From Thermoplasmata archaeon (GTDB lineage Archaea; Thermoplasmatota; Thermoplasmata; Lutacidiplasmatales; UBA184), in contig JASHPK010000060.1 of NCBI GenBank assembly GCA_030038095.1, positions 1 through 64,000 on the forward strand: a DNA stretch of 64,000 nt, given 5' to 3'. The position numbers and the translations under genes are program-made. The number at the start of each line of letters is the position of its first letter. Position 1 is the first letter of the stretch. Of the stretch, positions 57,052 to 64,000 are shown one piece after another. The notes beneath the pieces were generated by a model, which saw only the letters and a program-made list of their open reading frames with translations, searched no databases and was not told the origin of the DNA.

Positions 57052-57119
57052 TGGAGAGATGTTACCGGTCCGCGAGATATATGAGTTCCTTCCGGCCGGC
57101 GGAGGGGGTCGACCGAGCG

Positions 57120-58625
57120 CTAGGCCCGGGCCGGCCACGGTAGGAGGAGCGCCGGCGCGATTCGGCCGGCGAGCTCGCCGACGGGCCACCGGCTCTGGGT
57201 CCGCCCGTCGCGTTCGCGCAGGGTGACCGTGCCGTGCTCCGGGCCGGTCCCCACCGTACCCCCGTCGACGGTGACGCAGAACGGCGTCCCCGCCTCGTCC
57301 ATCCGCGCGTAGCGCTTGCCGATCGTCCCGGTGTCGTCGTACCCGACCGGGATCCCGTGCGCCGCGAGGTCGTTCGCGATCCGTACGGCCTCGCTCCCGT
57401 GCTCCTTCGGGATGAGGGGGAATACGCCGACCGCGACCGGCGCGAGGTACGGCGGGAGCCGCCAGACCGTCCGCTCCCCGTCCTTCGCGATCAGCAGATC
57501 GGCCGTCGCCCAGACGTTCCGGTCGACGCCGAACGTCAGTTCGAGGACGTGGGGCAGGACCCGGGTCCCGCCGGTGAGCGTGACCGTGAAGTCCTTGCCC
57601 GCTCCCTGCCCGTGGCGGGTCAGGTCGTAGTCGCCCCGGTAGTGCACCGCCCCGAGTTCCTTGTAGCCGGCAAGGCTCTCCACGTGGACCTCGATGTCGA
57701 ACTGGATCCGGTTGTAGAAGGCGCGCTCCGTGTCCGATTTCTCGAAGAAGCGGATCCGGTCCCCCGGATACCGCAGCACATCGCGGAAGAACCGGAACGT
57801 GTGGACCATGTGGTAGACGTAGAACTCCGGGAGGTTCCCCTTCCCCACGAGCTCCGCGGCCGTCACCCACTCGGGGCTCTCCTCCCCGGCCTCGCGTCGC
57901 GGCACCCGGAGGACCGGGAGCCGCTCCTCGCGCACGGCGTCGAACGGCACGGGAAGTCCCCGGGGATCGAAGAAGATCTGCAGTTCCGCCTGCGTGAAGG
58001 CACGCAGGCGGAACAGGACCTGGCGGGGCGCGATCTCGTTCCGGTACGCCTTCCCGACCACCGCGATCCCGAGGGGGAGCGCGTGGCGGCCGACGTCCCA
58101 CATGCGGGCGAAGGCGAGGTAGCTCGATTGGGCGGTCTCGGGCCGCAGGTACGCGCGCTCGTGGCCGGTGACGCCGTAGTCGAGGCCGAACATCAGATTG
58201 AACGGCGGCGGGACGGACAGTTCGCTCGAGCCGCAGTGGGGGCAGTGGACCCGGTTCGCGTGCACGATCGCGGCGATCTCCGCGGCGGTGAGCCCGTCAA
58301 CTCCGTCGGGACGGATCTTCTCGAGGACCGTGTCGGCCCGGAACGCAGAATGGCAGGCGTCGCACACGACCTCGGGGTCGGTGAAATTCTCAAGGTGCCC
58401 CGAGGCCCGGACGACCGCTTCGGGCAGGATCTCCGCCGGGTCGATGAGGTAGTAGTCGTTCGACAGGCCGAGGAACCAGGTCGTCCACGCCTCCTCGATT
58501 CGGCGCTTCAGGCGCGCCCCGAGGGGGCCGTAGTCGTAGAGGCCCTGCGCCCCCCCGTAGATCTCCGCGGTCGGCCACAATACGCCGCGGCGGCGCAACA
58601 GCGCGAACAGCTCGTCGCTCTTCAT
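57120..58625 (-). CDS. glyS: Glycyl-tRNA synthetase
   Basis: RRRGVLWPTAEIYGGAQGLYDYGPLGARLKRRIEEAW, LRPETAQSSYLAF, VAVGVFPLI; internal ATG. Confidence 0.95.
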   Translation of the reverse strand: MKSDELFALLRRRGVLWPTAEIYGGAQGLYDYGPLGARLKRRIEEAWTTWFLGLSNDYYLIDPAEILPEAVVRASGHLENFTDPEVVCDACHSAFRADTVLEKIRPDGVDGLTAAEIAAIVHANRVHCPHCGSSELSVPPPFNLMFGLDYGVTGHERAYLRPETAQSSYLAFARMWDVGRHALPLGIAVVGKAYRNEIAPRQVLFRLRAFTQAELQIFFDPRGLPVPFDAVREERLPVLRVPRREAGEESPEWVTAAELVGKGNLPEFYVYHMVHTFRFFRDVLRYPGDRIRFFEKSDTERAFYNRIQFDIEVHVESLAGYKELGAVHYRGDYDLTRHGQGAGKDFTVTLTGGTRVLPHVLELTFGVDRNVWATADLLIAKDGERTVWRLPPYLAPVAVGVFPLIPKEHGSEAVRIANDLAAHGIPVGYDDTGTIGKRYARMDEAGTPFCVTVDGGTVGTGPEHGTVTLRERDGRTQSRWPVGELAGRIAPALLLPWPARA

Positions 58626-59716
58626 GCTCCGCCCTGGGGTGGCGCGCGGCGGGTCCCGAACCGGAGGATAAGGTGTTCGGTGGTTCGGGTTACCACCTGG
58701 TAGGCCGGATCGTCCGAGGGGAGCCGGAGAACGAGCGGGCGCACCTCGGTCCCGGGAGCGACGCGGGCCGCCCCGGGCACGCCGAGCCATTTCCACGGCT
58801 CGACGAGCGCCGCGCCGGCGAGATAGAGTGCCGATACCGGTCGGTGGCGCAGGCGGCTCCCCACGTAGGCGAACTCGAGCTCCCGCCAGATGGACGGCGA
58901 GTGGAACATCGCGTTGTCCGTCCCGAGGAAGAGCGTGACCCCGAGCCGCTCCATCGCTCGGAGGTCGGGCTGTCGGCCGAACAGGGCGTTCGATCGGGGG
59001 CACACCGCGACGGGGACGCCGGCCCGCTCTACGGCAGCGAGGTCGTCCCGGGTGGCCTCGGTCAGGTGGACCAGGAGGTCGGGCCGGGGCTCGAGGTAGG
59101 CGGTCGGGTCCTCCCGCGCCGCCTCGCTCGCGTGGAGCGCGAACGGCTTGCGTCGGGTCCGGCAGGCACGCGCGACGGCCCGGCGCGTCTCTACGGTCTC
59201 ATCGCGAGCGCTCGAGAGCCCGATCCCGTCCGCGACCCGCAGGACCTCCGCGAGCTCGTCTCGGTCGATCGGACGAGCCAGAGGGCGGCCGAGGATCACC
59301 GTCCGGACCCCCGAGGCGCGGGCCGCCGACCTCAGCAGTCGCACGCCGTCGCGGCCTTCCTCCCGGAAGTCGATCGTGACCGCGACCCCGGCGCGCTGCA
59401 TCCGAGCGAGCGCAGCCCGCATCGCGCGGATCTTTTCCGATGGCGGCGTCGTGGCGAGCAGCCGGAACTTGTATCCGTGCGGGGGCTGGACGAGCCGCGC
59501 GAGGGGACCGGGCGGGGGTTCGCGCGTCGACATCGCGTCCCCGAGATGGGTGTGACCGTTGACGGGGGACGGGATGACGATCCCCGAGATTCGGCGCTCC
59601 CGTCCGTGCGAGGAGTCGGTGCCCCGCGCTCCGGTCTCGACCACGCGGCCCTCGCGGAGGCGGACATACGCGGCCCGGGGCCCGTCGGCGTCCAGGATCG
59701 CCCCCTCGACCAGCAT
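58622..59716 (-). CDS. Amidohydrolase-family protein
   Basis: IPSPVNGHTHLGDAM, FALHASEA, LVHLTEA, LFLGTDNAMF; internal ATG. Confidence 0.82.
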   Translation of the reverse strand: MLVEGAILDADGPRAAYVRLREGRVVETGARGTDSSHGRERRISGIVIPSPVNGHTHLGDAMSTREPPPGPLARLVQPPHGYKFRLLATTPPSEKIRAMRAALARMQRAGVAVTIDFREEGRDGVRLLRSAARASGVRTVILGRPLARPIDRDELAEVLRVADGIGLSSARDETVETRRAVARACRTRRKPFALHASEAAREDPTAYLEPRPDLLVHLTEATRDDLAAVERAGVPVAVCPRSNALFGRQPDLRAMERLGVTLFLGTDNAMFHSPSIWRELEFAYVGSRLRHRPVSALYLAGAALVEPWKWLGVPGAARVAPGTEVRPLVLRLPSDDPAYQVVTRTTEHLILRFGTRRAPPQGGA

Positions 59717-59800
59717 GGGCGCCGAAGCAGGGCGCTCGGCCCTTAAGGGGGAGGGGCGCCCCTCCCGAAGGGCTATCCGACCCGACGGCTCGGGGCGAGG

Positions 59801-60691
59801 GTGGCCCCGACCTCGGTCCCCCACGAGCGGCCCCGTGACCTCCTCGTCGCCGGTCACGTGAACGTCGACCGGTTCCTCGATCTCCGCGAGTTCCCGGCGC
59901 CGGACCGAACCGTGCCGATCCGATCGATCCGCGAGAAGCTCGGCGGAACCGCGACGAATCTCGCGCTCGTCGCCTCCAGCTACGGAGTCGCCTCGGGCCT
60001 CGTGGCCCGGATCGGCGACGGGTTCCCGGCGTCGTTCCGGGCCGAGCTCACCGCGTCGGGGATCGATCTGCGGGGCCTCGAGGTGGTTCGGGGGGTCTCC
60101 ACCCCCACCTGCTTCATCCTCGAGGACGAGGCCCGGCACCAGCGCACCCTCATCGACCAGGGACCGATGCAGGACGCCCGTGACGCTCGGCTGCCCGGCG
60201 CCTGGCTCCGCGAGTACGCCTGGCTGCACCTGACGACCGGCGACCCCGAGTTCCAGCTGCGCCTGCTCGATCGCGCCCACCGGGCCGGGCTCCGGGTCTC
60301 CGCCGATCCCGCCCAGGAGATCCACTACCGGTGGGACCGGCGACGGTTCCGCGAGCTTCTCGCCGGCTCGGAGATCCTCTTTGGGAACCGTTCCGAGATC
60401 GACCACGCGGTCGCGCTCGTCGAGGGAGTGGATCCGCGAGCGCTCCTCGAGCGGGTACCGATGGTGATCCGCACCGAGGGCGACCGGGGCGCCACCGCCT
60501 TCACCCGCGTCGGTACGACGCACGTGCCCGCGGTCCGGGTGCGAACGAAGGCCTCTGCGGTGGGGGCCGGCGAGGCGTTCCGGGGTGGGTTCTTCGCCGG
60601 TTGGTTCGAGGGGGAGCCGTTGCGGGCGTCCCTCGTGGGTGGAACGAGAGCCGCGGCGCGTTGGATCCGGCGCGCGGGCACCGGGAAGTGA
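59801..60691 (+). CDS. PfkB-family carbohydrate/nucleoside kinase-like protein
   Basis: LVAGHVNVDRFL, EKLGGTATNLALVASSYG, VGAGEAFRGGFFAGW (Asp to Glu in GAGDAF). Confidence 0.85.
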   Translation: MAPTSVPHERPRDLLVAGHVNVDRFLDLREFPAPDRTVPIRSIREKLGGTATNLALVASSYGVASGLVARIGDGFPASFRAELTASGIDLRGLEVVRGVSTPTCFILEDEARHQRTLIDQGPMQDARDARLPGAWLREYAWLHLTTGDPEFQLRLLDRAHRAGLRVSADPAQEIHYRWDRRRFRELLAGSEILFGNRSEIDHAVALVEGVDPRALLERVPMVIRTEGDRGATAFTRVGTTHVPAVRVRTKASAVGAGEAFRGGFFAGWFEGEPLRASLVGGTRAAARWIRRAGTGK

Positions 60692-60698
60692 AGATCCG

Positions 60699-61964
60699 AT
60701 GGAAATGCATGCCTTCGGGGCCCTCACCCCGGTCGAGGTGGCGCGCGGGCGACTGCTCCGGGCCGTCCGTCCGATCGACCGAGTCGAGCGGATCCCGGTC
60801 GAGGCCGCCTTCGGCCGGGTCGCGGCTCGCACCATCCGGGCCCCGATCCCGATTCCGACGTTCGCCCGCACGACCTGGGACGGCTACGCGCTCCGATCTG
60901 AGGATACCCACGGAGCCACGACCCGTGCGCCGGTCGACCTTCGCGTGGTCGGAGAGGTGTTCGCGGAGCAGTCGTTCCCCCGGGCGCTCCGCCGGGGAGA
61001 AGCGGTCGCGATCGCGACCGGGGGGGCGATCCCGCGGGGGGCCGATGCGGTCGTGATCTTCGAGGAGGTCGAGCGCGAGGGCTCGAAGGTCCTCGTGCCT
61101 CGCCCGATCCCGCGCGGCGACCGGGTCAGCCCCCCCGGCCACGACTTCGCTCGGGGGACCGTCCTCGCCCGTCGCGGTGAAGAGCTCAGCGCGGTCGCGC
61201 TCGGCGCGATCGCCGCGTGCGGCGTGCCGACGGTCCCGGTCTACGCCCGGCCGATCGTCGCCATCGTTCCCAACGGGAACGAGCTCCTGTCGCCGGGGGA
61301 CCGACCCCGGAAGGGACGGATCTACGAGAGCAACAACGCGACGCTCGCCGCGATCGTGAGCGCCGCCGGGGCTACGGCCCGTACCGAGGCGCCCGTCCCG
61401 GATCAGCCGGAGCGGATCGAGCGGTCGCTCCGCGCGGCCCTTGCCTCGGCCGACCTCGTGCTCGCGACCGGAGGGAGCTCGGTCGGGGAACGGGACCACC
61501 TGCCGCGCATCCTGCCGAAGTTCGGTCCGCTCCTGTTCCACGGCATCGCCGTGCGGGCCGGCAAGCCCACCCTCGCCGTCCGCGTCGGCCCGAAGCTCGT
61601 GATTGGGATGCCGGGTCATCCGACGTCGTGCCTCGTGAACATGTACTGGCTCGTGCTCCCCGTGCTCCGCAAGCTCGGACGGCGCTCGGGCCCCGGATGG
61701 ACCGAGGGGTGGGCGGTGCTCGGCAGCGACGCCGTCGCCGCGACGCCCGGTCTCGCCACGGTCGTCCCGCTCGAGTTCCGCGGTGACCGCGCGTACTCGA
61801 CCTACCGGGGATCTTCGGTGATCACGAGCCTGCGCGGCGCGAGCGCGTACGCGATGCTACGACCCGGACAGCGGATCGTCCGGGCCGGCGCCCGGATCCG
61901 GGTCTACCACCTCGACCCACCGCTCGGTCCCGGCCGCATCGAGGCGGCGCGAAGGAACCGTTAA
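60699..61964 (+). CDS. moeA: Molybdopterin molybdotransferase
   Basis: TTWDGYALRSED, ATGGAIPRGADAVV, PNGNEL, IGMPGHPTSCLVN; ATG at 60699. Confidence 0.92.
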   Translation: MEMHAFGALTPVEVARGRLLRAVRPIDRVERIPVEAAFGRVAARTIRAPIPIPTFARTTWDGYALRSEDTHGATTRAPVDLRVVGEVFAEQSFPRALRRGEAVAIATGGAIPRGADAVVIFEEVEREGSKVLVPRPIPRGDRVSPPGHDFARGTVLARRGEELSAVALGAIAACGVPTVPVYARPIVAIVPNGNELLSPGDRPRKGRIYESNNATLAAIVSAAGATARTEAPVPDQPERIERSLRAALASADLVLATGGSSVGERDHLPRILPKFGPLLFHGIAVRAGKPTLAVRVGPKLVIGMPGHPTSCLVNMYWLVLPVLRKLGRRSGPGWTEGWAVLGSDAVAATPGLATVVPLEFRGDRAYSTYRGSSVITSLRGASAYAMLRPGQRIVRAGARIRVYHLDPPLGPGRIEAARRNR

Positions 61965-61987
61965 GCGCGCCCTGCCCATCGACGCCC

Positions 61988-62812
61988 GTGGGCCGGCAGG
62001 AGCTCCGGGTCGCGATCCTCGCCATCGAGGGCACGAACTGCGACGAGGAGCTCCGGACGGCGATCGCCGACCTGGGGGCCCGGCCCGAGATCGTCTATCT
62101 CAAGCAGTTCGAGCAGCGCGACGTCGAACCAGGGGAGCGCCGCCGGCTCGCCGACTACCAGATGCTGCTCGTCCCCGGGGGCTTCTCGGCGGGGGACTAC
62201 GTCCGGGCCGGGGCGATCCTCGGCGCCCGCACGCGAGCTTCGCTCGGCCCGGACCTCGAGGAGTTCGTTCGGAGCGGCAAGATCGTGGGAGGGATCTGCA
62301 ACGGCTTCCAGGTGCTGGTGGAGCTCGGCCTGCTGCCGGGGCGCCCGGGCGGCCGGCTCGGCCCGCCCGGGGCCGTGCTGATGGCGAACGACTCCGGCCA
62401 CTTCGAGTGCCGACCCACGTTCGTCGCGTGGAACGGCGGGAACTTCCCCGCCCTCCGCGACGCGCCGCTCGGGACCCGCTTTCTGTTCCCCTCGGCGCAC
62501 GCCGAGGGGAAGCTCGTCCTCGGCGGGGGGAACGACCTTCGGGCGCTCGAGTCGAACGGCCAGATCCTCTTCCGCTGGGTGGCCCCGGACGGGTCTCCCG
62601 CGACCTATCCGTGGAACCCGAACGGCTCGCCGGGGGATCTCGCCGGCATCACGAACCCCGGGGGGAACGTCTTCGGGCTCATGCCGCACCCGGAGCGCTC
62701 GTTCTTCCATGCGCAGGCTCCGGATTGGACCCGGTCGGACGGGCCCTCGGGATACGGTGACGGGCACCGGTTCCTCGAGGCGGTGCTCTCCTACGCGGAG
62801 CGGAAGCTCTAG
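61988..62812 (+). CDS. purQ: Phosphoribosylformylglycinamidine synthase subunit PurQ
   Basis: LVPGGFSAGDYVRAGAI, GGICNGFQVLVELGLLPG, GLMPHPERSF; GTG start. Confidence 0.94.
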   Translation: MGRQELRVAILAIEGTNCDEELRTAIADLGARPEIVYLKQFEQRDVEPGERRRLADYQMLLVPGGFSAGDYVRAGAILGARTRASLGPDLEEFVRSGKIVGGICNGFQVLVELGLLPGRPGGRLGPPGAVLMANDSGHFECRPTFVAWNGGNFPALRDAPLGTRFLFPSAHAEGKLVLGGGNDLRALESNGQILFRWVAPDGSPATYPWNPNGSPGDLAGITNPGGNVFGLMPHPERSFFHAQAPDWTRSDGPSGYGDGHRFLEAVLSYAERKL

Positions 62813-63414
62813 TCGACGTCGGGCCGAGTCCGGTCGATCGCGAGCCTCCAGGCGTCGAGTCGCTCCCCCTCGAGCGACCGCGACGCGACGACCTCGATCG
62901 AGCCGCCGCGTTCGGACCACGCCCGCCGGATCTCCTCGAGGCCGGTCGGGGCCTGTCGGCTCGAGAAGACGACGTACGCGCTCGCCCCTGGGGCGAGGTG
63001 GGCCGGGAGTTGGGCGACGAGACGGCGGGCCACCGTGCAACCGTCCGGCCCTCCGTCGAGCGCGAGGTGGTGCCACGGGTCCGGGTCCTCGGTTCCCGGC
63101 GGGGTGGGCAGGTAGGGCGGGTTCGCAAGCACCCGGTCGAACCTTCCGAGGCCCGCGGCGAGATCCGTGCGCACGACCGAAACGGGAAGGCCCTCGGCCC
63201 GCGCGCGAGCCCTCAGGTGGCGCAGGGCCCAGGGGTTGAGGTCGGTGGCGACGACCCGCGCGCCGGCGCGACTCGCCTCGAGGGCGAGGAGCCCCGCCCC
63301 GGTCCCGATCTCGAGGAGCGACGAGCCAGCCGGAACGCGGGCGAAGGGGACCAGGAGGAACGTGTCCTCCCGAGGGGGATAGAACGATCCCGGAGCGGCG
63401 GAGGCCGGCGCCAT
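62809..63414 (-). CDS. HemK/Mtq2-like N5-glutamine methyltransferase
   Basis: FYPPREDTFLL, LLEIGTGAGLLAL, VLANPPYLP; internal ATG. Confidence 0.88.
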   Translation of the reverse strand: MAPASAAPGSFYPPREDTFLLVPFARVPAGSSLLEIGTGAGLLALEASRAGARVVATDLNPWALRHLRARARAEGLPVSVVRTDLAAGLGRFDRVLANPPYLPTPPGTEDPDPWHHLALDGGPDGCTVARRLVAQLPAHLAPGASAYVVFSSRQAPTGLEEIRRAWSERGGSIEVVASRSLEGERLDAWRLAIDRTRPDVD

Positions 63415-63483
63415 CTCCGAGGCGGAGGGATGGTCTCTTATTCTTGCCACGCCTAGAACGGACGCTTCCTGGTGCTTTTCGTT

Positions 63484-64000
63484 ATGCCCCACCGGCTTTC
63501 CCCACCCGTGAAGATCGGGATCACGGGGCTCCCCGGGTCCGGCAAGACCCAGACGCTCCTGCGCATCATCGAGCTGCTCGAGGAGGAGGGCGTCGTCGTC
63601 GGAGGGATGGTGACCGAGCCGATCGTCGAGAAGCAGCGACGGACCGGCTTCCAGATCACCGACTGGCTCACGAAGGAGCACGAGGTGTTCGCGCACGAGG
63701 GCCTGAAATCGCGCATCCGCTCCGGCCGCTTCGGAGTGAACCTGGGCGCGCTCGAGGGCCTCGGCACGCGCGCGCTCACCGAGGCCCGCGAGTCGGCGGA
63801 CGTGATCGTGATCGACGAGGTCGGCAAGATGGAGGTCGAGAGCGAGCCGTTCACGCAGAGCGTGCTCGAGACGCTCGACGCGAAGAAGTCGATCATCATG
63901 ACCCTCCACAAGAAATCCCGGAACCCCCTCCTGCAGGACATCCGACGGAGGGACGAGTTACGCCTGCTCGAGGTGACGCCGGTCAACAAGAACCTGCTCG
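63484..64000 (+). CDS. THEP1-type NTPase, truncated by window end
   Basis: My translation: MPHRLSPPVKIGITGLPGSGKTQTLLRIIELLEEEGVVVGGMVTEPIVEKQRRTGFQI...VIVIDEVGKMEVES; no stop before 64000. Confidence 0.88.
   Translation, partial: MPHRLSPPVKIGITGLPGSGKTQTLLRIIELLEEEGVVVGGMVTEPIVEKQRRTGFQITDWLTKEHEVFAHEGLKSRIRSGRFGVNLGALEGLGTRALTEARESADVIVIDEVGKMEVESEPFTQSVLETLDAKKSIIMTLHKKSRNPLLQDIRRRDELRLLEVTPVNKNLL

Noticed and set aside
1-64000. CRISPR arrays, transposases, integrases, phage genes or defence islands
   Set aside because: No repeat-spacer pattern and no recognisable mobile or defence gene among the plausible ORFs; the region reads as core chromosome.

Overview
This 64 kb window is a very GC-rich, gene-dense piece of archaeal chromosome. 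Archaeal markers include S8e, SRP19, L37Ae, RpoP, EF-2, the Rrp4/41/42 exosome, SBDS, PsmA, RadB and family B DNA polymerase. The content suggests an aerobic Thermoplasmatota-like lineage, but that placement is inference. I saw no CRISPR array, transposase, integrase or rRNA. Contents in order: (1) a respiratory locus with cytochrome b, two small membrane proteins, an A-type heme-copper oxidase subunit I, compact CtaA and CtaB, followed by tRNA-Pro(GGG); (2) housekeeping and central-carbon genes including RlmE, HxlB, PdaD, RNase HII, KDG-aldolase-like protein and glucose dehydrogenase; (3) a tight four-gene minus-strand operon of soluble ABC ATPase, G3E/HypB-like GTPase, cysteine desulfurase and a Cys-rich Fe-S-domain protein, my best candidate for an undescribed metallocluster system; (4) S8e-SRP19-GPN, Mrp, ADP-forming acyl-CoA synthetase, MoaD/MoaE and 2-oxoacid:ferredoxin oxidoreductase; (5) an envelope-like module; (6) PyrC, PurM, PolB, UDG, S12, S7 and EF-2; (7) an unusual 92-bp tandem duplication of the fusA 3' end carrying a CTACTAC/GTAGTAG hairpin, with a third hairpin copy about 650 bp downstream; (8) the exosome-SBDS-proteasome superoperon; (9) GlyRS, MoeA, PurQ, HemK-like and THEP1 genes. 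Product names come from motifs and remembered family similarity. No database search was run.
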